DNA from: JAIPEI01 sp964443135
GTDB lineage: Bacteria; Desulfobacterota; DSM-4660; Desulfatiglandales; HGW-15
Assembly: GCA_964443135.1 (NCBI GenBank)
Contig: CAYUBQ010000019.1
Coordinates: 1-64,000 of the forward strand
Direction of reading: 5' to 3'
Length of the DNA stretch: 64,000 bases
The notes below the pieces were generated by a model. It worked only from the letters and a program-made list of their open reading frames with translations. It ran no database searches and was not told the DNA's origin. The first letter of the stretch is position 1, and every line of letters starts with the position of its first letter. Below are positions 52,024-59,724 of the stretch, piece after piece. The position numbers were made by a program, and so were the translations under genes.

Positions 52024-52272
52024 TTAGACCACAAAGAGAAGCAGCAGAGCCACCACCAGGGAGTAAATCCCCGTGGACTCCGAGACCGCCTGACCCACCA
52101 GCATGGTCCGCGTCAACAGACCGGCCTCGTTCGGCTTCTTCCCGATCGCTTCACAAGCCTTTCCACCGACGAACCCTTCGCCCACTCCGGGTCCGATGGC
52201 GCCGAGCCCCATGGCCAGACCGGCACCCAGAAATGCTGCCGCCTGAATGATGTCCGCACCTGAAATCTCCAT
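52024..52272 (-). CDS. atpE: ATP synthase F0 subunit c (single hairpin, Na+-type signature)
   Basis: 82 residues forming one helical hairpin. The ion site residues are visible: Glu32 in GPGVGEG, Val63, Glu65, Ser66, Thr67 and Tyr70 in AVSESTGIYSL. Ilyobacter tartaricus has Gln32 with the same second-helix residues, and Fusobacterium nucleatum has Glu32 with Glu65, the two-carboxylate Na+ type. This sequence fits that second type, so Na+ coupling is predicted. GGAGGAGAG precedes the ATG. It is preceded by a gene for a fused four-hairpin c protein, so the ring may contain both. Confidence 0.92.
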   Translation of the reverse strand: MEISGADIIQAAAFLGAGLAMGLGAIGPGVGEGFVGGKACEAIGKKPNEAGLLTRTMLVGQAVSESTGIYSLVVALLLLFVV

Positions 52273-52327
52273 GTCTCTCCTCCGTACCTTTCGTTGAAAA
52301 AATAAAGAATCGGTTCAAACCCAACCC

Positions 52328-53296
52328 TCAGATGACAAAGATCAGGACCAGGCTCACCACCATGGCGTAGATCGCCGTGGACTGGGAGACCGCCTGTCCC
52401 ACCAGCATGGTCCGCGTCAGAATGCCGGACGCTTCCGAGTTCCTCGCAATCCACGTCACCGCCTTCTCGGCGGTGTAGCCGTTGCCGATGCCGGGACCGA
52501 TCCCCCCGAACCCCATGCACAGCCCGGCGCCGAGGGGGGCCATGGCCGCGGCCAGGCTGGACGACTCCGGGAACGCCTTGAACATGAGGATGAAGCTCAC
52601 GAGGAGGCCGAAGATCGCCGGCGTCTGCGAGACGGCCTGCCCCACGAGCATGGTCGTGGTGACCGGCCCGACGGTGTGCGGCGTCCTTGCGATGCCCGCG
52701 CAGCTAGATCCCGCGGCCAGCCCTCCTCCGAAGCCGGAGCCTATGGCCGCGAGGCCCGTGCTGGCCCCCGCACCGATAAGGGCCGCCCAGGTCGGGACGA
52801 GGGGGAGATGGTCGAAGCTCATGAACATCAGCATGAGCGCCACGACCATGGAGAAGATGGCCGGGGTCTGGCAGACGGCGGAGCCGATCAGCATGTTCGT
52901 GGTGAGCTTGCCGGCCACCGCGGGCTGCCGGGCGATGCCCAGGCAGGCCTGGCCGCCGGGAAAACCGGATCCGGCCCCGGACCCGATGGCGCCGAACCCC
53001 ATGCAGAGGCCGGCGCCCAGGAGCGATGCGGCCCCCAGCAGACTCTGGCCCGGGAAGTCCATGAAGATCAGCAGGATGGCGATGACCAGGGCAAAGATCG
53101 CCGCGGACTCCGCCACGGCCTGTCCCACCAGCATGGTTTTCATGATATCGCCGGACTTCGCTTCCTTCTGGGAAATCGCCCGGTTGGCAAAGCCGGCCGT
53201 GTACCCTTCGCCCACGGCCGCACCGATCGCTCCGAGTCCGATGCACAGTCCCGCACTCACGTAAGAGGCCAGCTCGATGGTTTCGGCGACATTCAT
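52328..53296 (-). CDS. fused four-hairpin c subunit of F0 with one ion-binding hairpin
   Basis: 322 residues made of four c-type hairpins in tandem, eight predicted membrane helices. Each hairpin has the GAGxxxGxxAIG first helix and MLxGxAVxx second helix. Hairpin 1 keeps both carboxylates (Glu30 and Glu63, AESAAIF). The equivalent residues are Ser110 and Gln143 (CQTPAIF) in hairpin 2, Gly191 and Gln224 (SQTPAIF) in hairpin 3, and Asn272 and Gln305 (SQSTAIY) in hairpin 4. So only one site in four should carry an ion. Fused c subunits with missing sites occur in V-type and some archaeal rotors and in Acetobacterium woodii c1 (two hairpins). It lies between the a-subunit and normal c genes, in frame and well spaced, so it is a working gene. 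Confidence 0.9.
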   Translation of the reverse strand: MNVAETIELASYVSAGLCIGLGAIGAAVGEGYTAGFANRAISQKEAKSGDIMKTMLVGQAVAESAAIFALVIAILLIFMDFPGQSLLGAASLLGAGLCMGFGAIGSGAGSGFPGGQACLGIARQPAVAGKLTTNMLIGSAVCQTPAIFSMVVALMLMFMSFDHLPLVPTWAALIGAGASTGLAAIGSGFGGGLAAGSSCAGIARTPHTVGPVTTTMLVGQAVSQTPAIFGLLVSFILMFKAFPESSSLAAAMAPLGAGLCMGFGGIGPGIGNGYTAEKAVTWIARNSEASGILTRTMLVGQAVSQSTAIYAMVVSLVLIFVI

Positions 53297-53298
53297 AA

Positions 53299-53973
53299 CT
53301 ATTTAACCTGCACTGAGATGTAGACCAGGGTGAGCATGGTGAACACGAAAGCCTGGATCGTTCCGATGAACAGGCTGAAGAACGCGATCAGAAAAGGAGG
53401 CAGAAGCAGGCTGTAGACCAGGTGGGAAACCACGAGAACGATGATGGCGCCCCCCATGATGTTGCCGTAGAGACGGAAGGAGATGGAGACCACCTTGGCG
53501 ATCTCCCCAATGACGTTCAGCGGCGCCATGAAGAAGATCGGCTCGAAGTACTCCTTGGCGTAGGCTCTGAACCCTTTGGTCCGGATCCCGGCGTAGTGTG
53601 CGATGAAAAATCCCATGATCCCGAGCCCGAGCGGGGTGTTCAGGTCCTTGGTGGGTTCCGACAGGTGCGGGAAAGCCCCGAGCCAGTTGCCCAGGAGGAG
53701 GAACAGGAACAGGGTGCAGATCAGGGGAAAGTACTTCCGGGCCATGCCCTCGTCCAGGGCGTCCTTGGTGAGTCCCCAGAAGGCGCTCACGATCAGCTCC
53801 GCGAGGATCTGGAATGGATTGGGCAGACGGGAGAGGTTCCGTGTCGCGAAAAAGGCGAACACGACGATCAGCCCCATGACGATCCACGTCATGATCACGG
53901 TTTCCGTGTTGACGACGAGATGAAGCCCGAACAGGTTGAAGTCGATCTGCGGCAGATGGGTCAGTTCGTCCAT
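53299..53973 (-). CDS. atpB: ATP synthase F0 subunit a
   Basis: 224 residues, five to six membrane helices. The essential stator arginine is Arg167 in VSISFRLYGNIMGG, and the second conserved block is IGTIQAFVFTMLTLVYIS at the C terminus. It forms the ion half-channels against the c ring in the inner membrane. The stop codon lies 2 bases before the fused c gene start, so the two are translationally close. Motif GNWLGAFPHLSEPTKDLNT is typical of bacterial F-type a subunits. Confidence 0.94.
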   Translation of the reverse strand: MDELTHLPQIDFNLFGLHLVVNTETVIMTWIVMGLIVVFAFFATRNLSRLPNPFQILAELIVSAFWGLTKDALDEGMARKYFPLICTLFLFLLLGNWLGAFPHLSEPTKDLNTPLGLGIMGFFIAHYAGIRTKGFRAYAKEYFEPIFFMAPLNVIGEIAKVVSISFRLYGNIMGGAIIVLVVSHLVYSLLLPPFLIAFFSLFIGTIQAFVFTMLTLVYISVQVK

Positions 53974-53988
53974 AACATGCGATCCGCT

Positions 53989-54375
53989 CTAGGTGTTTCC
54001 GGTGGGGGAGGAGCGACTCTGCAGGTACGAGTCGAACAGCAGGGTCAGCTGTACCATGAACAGTCCGATGACCACACCGATAAAGTGAACGGCGTCCGTG
54101 CGGAGTGAAATGACGAGAGGCACGGCCAGCAGGGAAAAACGAAACAGAATGGATCCGAGCGCGGCCGCCGTCGACCTCGCCCGCGAGCCGGCCAGGGTGC
54201 GCTGAATGAGGTGCGCCATGACGACGAAGTTCGCGGCGCTGAAGAGCGTTCCCAGCACCAGGCCCTTCCCGACGGCCTTCTCCCCGAAGAGCATCAGCGC
54301 TACGGCTCCTGCAATCGCCGCCAGCATGGCCCGGGAGCAGGTTTTCTTCTGAATGGACCTAACCGCTTCCGTCAC
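53989..54375 (-). CDS. atpI: ATP synthase subunit I (AtpI family)
   Basis: 128 residues with four predicted membrane helices (RAMLAAIAGAVALMLFG, GLVLGTLFSAANFVVMA, LFRFSLLAVPLVISL, FIGVVIGLFMVQLTLLF), the layout of the AtpI family. AtpI proteins sit first in many atp operons and help c-ring assembly or Mg2+ supply. Its start overlaps the end of the upstream AtpZ-like gene by 17 bases and its end lies 15 bases before atpB. The match is by layout and position more than by sequence motifs. Confidence 0.75.
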   Translation of the reverse strand: MTEAVRSIQKKTCSRAMLAAIAGAVALMLFGEKAVGKGLVLGTLFSAANFVVMAHLIQRTLAGSRARSTAAALGSILFRFSLLAVPLVISLRTDAVHFIGVVIGLFMVQLTLLFDSYLQSRSSPTGNT

Positions 54376-54763
54376 TGTTCTGTTCCGCTTCGGATGAATC
54401 GTCCCTCTTCGGGTCCAGCACCTTCATGATCTGGCGATAGACCGTGACGCCGCCCCCGATGATTCCGAGGATGATGAACACGATGATGAAGAGCGGCTTC
54501 GTGTCGAGCCACTTGTCGAGCCCGTATCCCACGGCCAGACAGAGCAGGATGGAGCCCGCCATGGTCAGGCCGAGCTGACTGACGATGGCGATTTCGTCGT
54601 ACCAGTGGCCGTGCTTCTTGAAATCGAAGACGATCTCCGTCCCCTCCTTCTTCAGCGGCCCAAGGCTCCCGGCTCTCCCATGACCCTTGTGAAGATTGGA
54701 ACATATAACGCAATTCCCTTTTGCTGTAAAGGAAAAATTCATTTCGACGGGATCCCGGATCAT
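54359..54763 (-). CDS. AtpZ/AtpI-like small membrane protein of the ATP synthase operon
   Basis: The reliable part is the second half: WYDEIAIVSQLGLTMAGSI, VGYGLDKWLDTKPLF, then IIVFIILGIIGGGVTVYRQ, two membrane helices in the pattern of the AtpZ or putative F0F1-ATPase subunit family (Pfam 09527). It is the first gene of the F0 cluster. The start is unsure: the ATGs at 54763 and 54742 lack good ribosome sites, and the first 40 residues (with KGNCVICSNLHKGHG) have no counterpart that I know, so the true start may be a non-ATG codon further in. Role probably in ring assembly or cation handling. Confidence 0.7.
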   Translation of the reverse strand: MIRDPVEMNFSFTAKGNCVICSNLHKGHGRAGSLGPLKKEGTEIVFDFKKHGHWYDEIAIVSQLGLTMAGSILLCLAVGYGLDKWLDTKPLFIIVFIILGIIGGGVTVYRQIMKVLDPKRDDSSEAEQNSDGSG

Positions 54764-54882
54764 AGCTTATTTTTTTCCGACATATTGATCAGGCAGACCT
54801 CTCCCGTCGATGTCTTCATCTCCCTACAACGGCTTTTCTGAGGGATTTCTTGAAACGGATCGGAAGGTGTTCCCGCACGACC

Positions 54883-55656
54883 TCACTGCTCCAGGGCGAT
54901 GAGCGCCGCTCCGAGCGCGCCCACGATCTGGGGTTCGGACGGCACGTGGACCTCCCTGCCCAGCCGCTCCTCCAGGAGGGACACCACGCCGCGGTTCTTG
55001 GCCACGCCGCCGCTCATGAAGAGCTCCCCCTTCATGCCGAGCGAGCGGACCATGGACCGGATCCTCCCGACGATGGCGCGGTGGAGACCGCGTATGATCT
55101 CCTCGGGCGGGTGATCGCGGGCCACCAGGGAGACCACCTCGCTCTCCGCGAACACCGTGCAGACGCTGCTGATGGTGACCTCCCCCGCGGCCCGGACCGA
55201 GAGGTCTCCCATCTCCTCGAGCCCCACCTGGAGCTTCTCCGCCATCACCTCGAGAAAGCGGCCGGTGCCCGCGGCGCACTTGTCGTTCATGGTAAAGTCC
55301 AGCACCCGCCCTCCCGGGCCCACGTGGACCACCTTGGAGTCCTGGCCCCCGATGTCGACCACGGTGCCGGCGTCCGGAAACAGGAACCAGGCGCCCCGGG
55401 CGTGGCAGGTGATCTCCGTCACCGCCCGGTGGGCGAAGGCGACGCTCGAGCGGCCGTACCCCGTGCTCACCACGTTCCTCAGGTCGTCCCTGGAGAGACC
55501 GCCCGAGGCGAGGGCCCGTCCCAGGGCTTCCTCGGCCGCGCGGGTGCTGCTGGCGCCGGTGCGCACGATACCGTGGGAGACCATGCGGGCCTCCCGGTTC
55601 AGGATCACCACGTCCGTGCTGAGGGATCCGACGTCGATTCCGGCCACGAAGTCCAA
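54883..55656 (-). CDS. 2-hydroxyacyl-CoA dehydratase activator (BcrAD/BadFG-type ATPase)
   Basis: 257 residues of the ASKHA fold that bind a [4Fe-4S] cluster at a homodimer interface. Motifs: GIDVGSLSTDVVIL, VVDIGGQDSKVV, NDKCAAGTGRFLE and SVCTVFAESEV (the two cluster cysteines), and MSGGVAKNRGVV. It uses ATP to push an electron onto the dehydratase or benzoyl-CoA reductase-like partner. The start is a TTG at 55656 with GGAGG six bases upstream. Two genes for the partner subunits lie upstream, so the three make a small system. The substrate is not evident. Confidence 0.92.
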   Translation of the reverse strand: MDFVAGIDVGSLSTDVVILNREARMVSHGIVRTGASSTRAAEEALGRALASGGLSRDDLRNVVSTGYGRSSVAFAHRAVTEITCHARGAWFLFPDAGTVVDIGGQDSKVVHVGPGGRVLDFTMNDKCAAGTGRFLEVMAEKLQVGLEEMGDLSVRAAGEVTISSVCTVFAESEVVSLVARDHPPEEIIRGLHRAIVGRIRSMVRSLGMKGELFMSGGVAKNRGVVSLLEERLGREVHVPSEPQIVGALGAALIALEQ

Positions 55657-55717
55657 GGGGTTCCTCCGGGCTCACCTGAAAGGGTTGTCGTCTCTTCCGC
55701 GGGCCGCGCCTTCCCGC

Positions 55718-57040
55718 TCACTGCTCCAGGCGCTCGAAGAAGGCCTCCAGCCGGGTCCGTGCCTGCTCCTCCGAGTAGGCCCGTTCGTCCGCGATGTCCG
55801 CCTCGATCACCACGGAGGGGACCTCCAACCGCTCCATGAGGAGCCGCTTCAGGTCGTACTGGCCCACGGAGTAGGGTTTGCAGCTCCGCGCCGAGTGGAT
55901 CACGAGACCGTCCACCCGGAAGGTCCGGATGAGCTCCTCCATGAGCCGGAGCCGGTGCTCCAGGCTGTTGTTCAGGATGACCCGGCCGTAAGTGCGGGCG
56001 ATGGACTCGAGCGGCCGCTCGGCGTCCATGTAGGGGGCGGTCTCCGCCCAGGCGTTGGTATAGGTGGCCGTGACGAAGTTCATGCCCCGCTCCGCGAACA
56101 GGGTGGAGAAGTCGCGCACCTTGTACCAGATGGCGATGTTGTCCCACATCAGCCGCTTCCGCTCCTCCCGGATGCCGCCCTCCCCCCGCGCCACCCGCTG
56201 CTCCAGCTCCTCGAGCAGGGTGCGGTAGTAGGCCAGGGCCACGGGCAGGCCCCGCAGGGAGACCACCGGCGCCAGGTGGACGAACGTGTCGAAGATGGTC
56301 ATGGGCGACGGGGTCGCCTTCATGGTCCCGAGGATCTCCCCCCACGTCTCGGCCGTCTCCTTGGACAGGGAGAGCACGTCCCGCAGGCGGTCCGTCCGGA
56401 ACCCCCGGCCGCTCACCCGCTCCAGGATGGGGATCATGGCCTCGAGCTGGGCCGTCATGTAGTCGACCTCCGCCTGCCCCGGCTCCCCCGCGTGGTTGAA
56501 GGGCGCGTCGAGCATGAGGAGCGGGACGTCCCACCAGTCCGCCAGCACGGTGTACCAGTAGGCCACGGTCTGGCAGATGTTGTTGGACGCGAACAGGAGG
56601 TCCGGCCGGGGGAGCCGCCCCGCCGGGGTCCTCCCGGAGAGGGCCGACCCCAGGTCGATGCGCGCATAGGAGCAGAGATCCTGGGAGTAGCCGCTCTCCT
56701 CGGCCGTGCGGCAGAGCTCGGATCCCATGCCCTTGGCCCCGCAGAGCGCCCCGTGGTTCTCCGGGTAGACCGTGTAGAACCCGAACGCCCGCAGGAGCTC
56801 CACCGGCGCGCCGCTGGTGACCCAGGCCACGGGTCGGGCCCCCTCGGCGTAGCGCGAGAGGAAGTAGTGGCGGGTCATGATCTCCCGCAGCCGTTCGCTG
56901 CAGGCGAGCGGCGCACCCAGGGCGGGGTTCGGACGCGCAGGCCTCCGCCGCCTCCGGCGAAGCGTGCGGGAGGCGCCCATGAGGACGGGCGCCCCGATCT
57001 CCTTCATGAATCCGTACCTGGCTCGTGCTGCGAGCGACAC
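55718..57040 (-). CDS. 2-hydroxyacyl-CoA dehydratase/benzoyl-CoA reductase family subunit (HgdB-like)
   Basis: 440 residues with the family's cysteines: ALCGAKGMGSELCRTAEESG, ASNNICQTVAYW and HSARSCKPYSVGQYDL, the ligands of a [4Fe-4S] cluster. The GTG at 57040 has GGGGAGGG about 7 bases upstream. The dispersed repeat (copy C) lies immediately upstream. In this family two related subunits form a dimer that eliminates water or reduces an aromatic ring, after a one-electron activation. With the activator downstream and another subunit upstream it is probably a functional set. The Arg-rich run TLRRRRRRPARP near the N terminus is odd. Confidence 0.88.
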   Translation of the reverse strand: MSLAARARYGFMKEIGAPVLMGASRTLRRRRRRPARPNPALGAPLACSERLREIMTRHYFLSRYAEGARPVAWVTSGAPVELLRAFGFYTVYPENHGALCGAKGMGSELCRTAEESGYSQDLCSYARIDLGSALSGRTPAGRLPRPDLLFASNNICQTVAYWYTVLADWWDVPLLMLDAPFNHAGEPGQAEVDYMTAQLEAMIPILERVSGRGFRTDRLRDVLSLSKETAETWGEILGTMKATPSPMTIFDTFVHLAPVVSLRGLPVALAYYRTLLEELEQRVARGEGGIREERKRLMWDNIAIWYKVRDFSTLFAERGMNFVTATYTNAWAETAPYMDAERPLESIARTYGRVILNNSLEHRLRLMEELIRTFRVDGLVIHSARSCKPYSVGQYDLKRLLMERLEVPSVVIEADIADERAYSEEQARTRLEAFFERLEQ

Positions 57041-57068
57041 CGTCAGCCCTCCCCATGCCCGATCGTTC

Positions 57069-57169
57069 GACGCATTCGCAAGAACCCGTTCACCCGTCGC
57101 GGGAACCGCGATAACCTATCGATATTTCGGGGACGGATCTCGAGGTTCACGGCTTTTCAGACACCATCA
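57069..57169 (+). repeat. dispersed ~100-bp repeat, copy C
   Basis: From GACGCATTCGCAAGAACCCG to CTTTTCAGACACCATCA, more diverged than copies A and B. It lies between the two dehydratase subunit genes and overlaps the last codons of the upstream one (57147-57169), where its end supplies the final residues and the stop. Confidence 0.8.
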
Positions 57170-58253
57170 TCATCTCAGCGAACGCCTCGATCCGGGTCCG
57201 AGCCTGGCCCGAGACGTCCCCCTGGACCTCCTGCTCCAGGAGCAGGGTCGAGAACCCCTCCTCCCGCAGGGCCTCCCTCAGCCCGGGGTGGTAAAAGAGC
57301 TCGGGCTCGCAGAACTTGATCACGTTGAAGAGCACCCCGGTTGCCCCGCAGCCCCGGGCTCTCCGAACCAGCTGCTCCCGGCGCTCGCGCATCGGGCTGT
57401 TGACGGTGGAGCAGGCCGGCATGGCCGCAATCGCCCCTGCCGGCTCCTCCGCGGGGTCCCCGCCCGCCTCGAACGCGCCGGGAACCCGCCTCCCGCAGGC
57501 GAGCAGGTCGTCGTCGCCGATACGGACGCCCAGCTCGTCCAGGAGGGAGAGCAGTCCCTCCGGACCCGGCAGCACCCCGCTCAGGACGAGACGCAGGCCC
57601 GGCTCGGGATCCGAACGCTCCCGCTCCTTCAGGAACCCCTGCAGGACGGGGATCCCGTCGTCGGGGTGCAGGTACTCGACCGAGCGGACCACCCGGTAGA
57701 ACTCGAGGTTCGACGCGGCGAGGCGTCCCTCCGCCCGCAGGGCGTAGAGTGCGGCGAGGGTCCTTGCGAGCTCCCTCCCCTGCCCCACCCGACGCTCCAG
57801 CTCGCCCGGGTCGACGGGACCGCAGATCCCTTCGATCTCGCCCTGCAGCCGCTCGATCTCCCTTCGGAGAAAGCCCTTCGCCGCCGCGCCGTGAGGGGCC
57901 TTGGGCGGGTAGAAGAACAGGCAGGGCCGGCCCAGATCGAGGTAGTCCCGAACCAGCGAGCCCAGGTTCTGGATCGAGTCGCAGGTGTGGGGAAAGACAA
58001 AGCCGTCCAGGAGCCGCCCCCCGTCCTCCAGGGCCAGCTCGAGCCCCGCCTTCACCACCGAGCAGATGGTGGGCTGGAGGTGGGCGCTCGACCGTCCCGT
58101 GTGCGGGGGATCCCAGATCTCCGCGGGCAGGACGTTCGCGGCCCAGAAGGGCTCCCGGGGGTATCGTCCCGGGAACACGCCCACGACGCGGCGGCCATGC
58201 TCCTTCTGTCGCTCCAGGTAGGCCCTCCTGGAAGGCAGTTCGGATGGATCCAT
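57147..58253 (-). CDS. second 2-hydroxyacyl-CoA dehydratase family subunit
   Basis: 368 residues. Cysteines in GFVFPHTCDSIQN and IKFCEPELFYHPG are typical [4Fe-4S] ligands of this family, and the N-terminal WAANVLPAEIWDP block and the ACSTVNSPMRERREQLVRRA segment also fit. The ATG at 58253 has GAGGAG five bases upstream; an upstream GTG does not. The last residues (MVSEKP) and the stop codon come from repeat copy C. The gene lies 106 bases upstream of the second subunit. The reaction (for example lactoyl-, phenyllactoyl- or aromatic-CoA) cannot be told. Confidence 0.85.
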   Translation of the reverse strand: MDPSELPSRRAYLERQKEHGRRVVGVFPGRYPREPFWAANVLPAEIWDPPHTGRSSAHLQPTICSVVKAGLELALEDGGRLLDGFVFPHTCDSIQNLGSLVRDYLDLGRPCLFFYPPKAPHGAAAKGFLRREIERLQGEIEGICGPVDPGELERRVGQGRELARTLAALYALRAEGRLAASNLEFYRVVRSVEYLHPDDGIPVLQGFLKERERSDPEPGLRLVLSGVLPGPEGLLSLLDELGVRIGDDDLLACGRRVPGAFEAGGDPAEEPAGAIAAMPACSTVNSPMRERREQLVRRARGCGATGVLFNVIKFCEPELFYHPGLREALREEGFSTLLLEQEVQGDVSGQARTRIEAFAEMMMVSEKP

Positions 58254-58718
58254 CACCACTCCTCGACGTTCTCACGCGCCCCGGTCCCGGCGTTGTGCGA
58301 GCAATCGCCAAACGGGCGCGGCAAGGCAAGCGCCCGGACGAGCGTGCGGGCAGTATAGGGAGAGGGTTTCCCCCGTGTCAAGGAAGGTGGAGAAGGAGGC
58401 CGGACGGGTTTTCGGGACGTCGGTCGGGCAGGCCCTACAGGGACACGGGTGCTGCGGGATGTCCAGGGGTACCCGGGTGCGCTTCAGGAGGAGGCAACAT
58501 ACACGGGTTTTGTCCCCCGCATACAGGCTCCACCGCATTCTCCCGGAGGAGGATTGGGGTATGCTGGAGAGCAGGATTCCCGGTGGGTCGCGCGGTACGG
58601 TTCGGCGGCGCACCAAGGACGTGGGCAACCCCCAAAAATCCGACTCGAGGAAGGCGGCAGGAATGAGAGCTCCGGATCTCTTGGAGGCCGCACCCGCGAA
58701 ACGAGAGGAGAAAACGCG
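58254..58718. other. intergenic region before the BON lipoprotein gene
   Basis: About 460 bases between divergent genes. Several short GGAGG-like strings occur but no credible coding frame. Promoters for the two flanking genes should lie here; I see no clear element. Confidence 0.35.
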
Positions 58719-59018
58719 ATGAAGAAGCTCGTGCCCGTAATGGGAGTGATCCTGATCTTCGGACTGATGGCCTGCACGACCCCCGCGGGGAGATCGGCGG
58801 GCGACGTGATCGATGACGGCACCGTCACGACCAAGGTGAAGGCCGCCTTATTCGACGACGAGCAGCTGAGCGGCTTTGCCATCGGCGTGGACACCTTCGA
58901 AGGCGAGGTCACCTTGACCGGCGCCGTGAACACCGTGGGGGAGAAGATTCATGCCACCGAGGTGGCCGCCGGAGTTCGCGGCGTCAGGAACGTCAACAAC
59001 CTGCTGAAAGTCAAATGA
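58719..59018 (+). CDS. small BON-domain lipoprotein
   Basis: 99 residues. A lipoprotein signal peptide (VMGVILIFGLMAC) with Cys at about residue 19 is followed by one BON domain: VIDDGTVTTKVKAALFDDEQ, then GFAIGVDTFEGEVTLTGAV, and a VRGVRNVNNLLKVK end. BON proteins (OsmY-like) bind phospholipid membranes and often respond to envelope stress. GAGAGGAG precedes the ATG at 58719. A repeat copy follows 15 bases after the stop. One BON domain is the usual length for such small lipoproteins. Confidence 0.85.
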   Translation: MKKLVPVMGVILIFGLMACTTPAGRSAGDVIDDGTVTTKVKAALFDDEQLSGFAIGVDTFEGEVTLTGAVNTVGEKIHATEVAAGVRGVRNVNNLLKVK

Positions 59019-59033
59019 GCGAAGCGTGAATCA

Positions 59034-59134
59034 TTGAGGGAGTCGCAAGAAGCCCGAATCCTCGAGATCTGCCCCTGAGATTTCAACAGCTTATATCGTC
59101 CCCAGCGGCGTGTGAGCGAGTTTTTGCGAATCTC
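59034..59134 (-). repeat. dispersed ~100-bp repeat, copy D (inverted)
   Basis: In minus orientation it reads GAGATTCGCAAAAACTCGCT to GGGCTTCTTGCGACTCCC and is nearly identical to copy A in the middle (GGGGACGATATAA, CAGGGGCAGATCTCGA). It follows the BON gene. A partial plus-strand copy begins at its end (59129). Confidence 0.85.
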
Positions 59135-59164
59135 AAGGCTACCGGCTTTGTACGACGCCATCAG
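59129..59164 (+). repeat. partial dispersed repeat, right end only
   Basis: AATCTCAAGG, then GGCTTTGTACGACGCCATCAG, corresponds to the last third of copy B. It overlaps the end of inverted copy D, making a head-to-head arrangement. Confidence 0.55.
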
Positions 59165-59198
59165 GATTCAGGCGCACGCATGGTCCACGATAGGATGC

Positions 59199-59717
59199 TC
59201 ACCTCCGGGTAAAGGAAGCGATGGGAAACCGTCTCTTCTTCTTCAAGTACTCGATGGTTGTGCAAACCCCCTTTGCGAGTGCAGCAAGCTCCACGATTTG
59301 CGGGTAAACTGTACGCGTGACATATTCAGTTGATTCTGCCGTTCTATCGATGGCTTCGGTGAGCAGATGGTCCACCCGGCTCACATGATGCTCTGCCCGT
59401 ACGGCCGCGTCCTCAGCCACACCGAACACATCTTCACTCGTTTCTTGGAATTTCTCAAAAAAATCCTCGATTTCGTTAGAGATATTTTTGATATGAACGG
59501 ATGTCTCCTGCAGAGAGCTCACGATATTCCTTGCGCTCTCAACGGTATCCTCTACGTCGGGGCGTATGGATACCATCGCATCGTTTATTTCATCCACGGT
59601 TCTGGAAACGCTCTTTGACGATCTATAAACGAAATAGGCAATGACCAGGATTGCCATGGTCTGAATTGCCAGTATCAAGATAAGTATCGTGATCGACGTA
59701 TTGGTTTCCAAGAACAT
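59199..59717 (-). CDS. membrane-anchored coiled-coil protein (DUF948-like)
   Basis: 172 residues: one N-terminal membrane helix (SITILILILAIQTMAILVIAYFVY) followed by a long charged coiled coil (SVSRTVDEINDAMVSIRPDV, IKNISNEIEDFFEKFQETS). This matches the layout of DUF948 and similar proteins that accompany YtxH proteins in stress loci. It starts 7 bases after the YtxH-like gene, so they form one operon. The product is an inner-membrane protein of unknown role; cell-envelope stress is a common association, not shown here. Confidence 0.75.
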   Translation of the reverse strand: MFLETNTSITILILILAIQTMAILVIAYFVYRSSKSVSRTVDEINDAMVSIRPDVEDTVESARNIVSSLQETSVHIKNISNEIEDFFEKFQETSEDVFGVAEDAAVRAEHHVSRVDHLLTEAIDRTAESTEYVTRTVYPQIVELAALAKGVCTTIEYLKKKRRFPIASFTRR

Positions 59718-59724
59718 ATCGCTC

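Noticed and set aside
58445..59018. A longer upstream start for the BON lipoprotein gene
   Set aside because: The extension lacks a ribosome site and would bury the lipoprotein signal peptide that begins at 58719.
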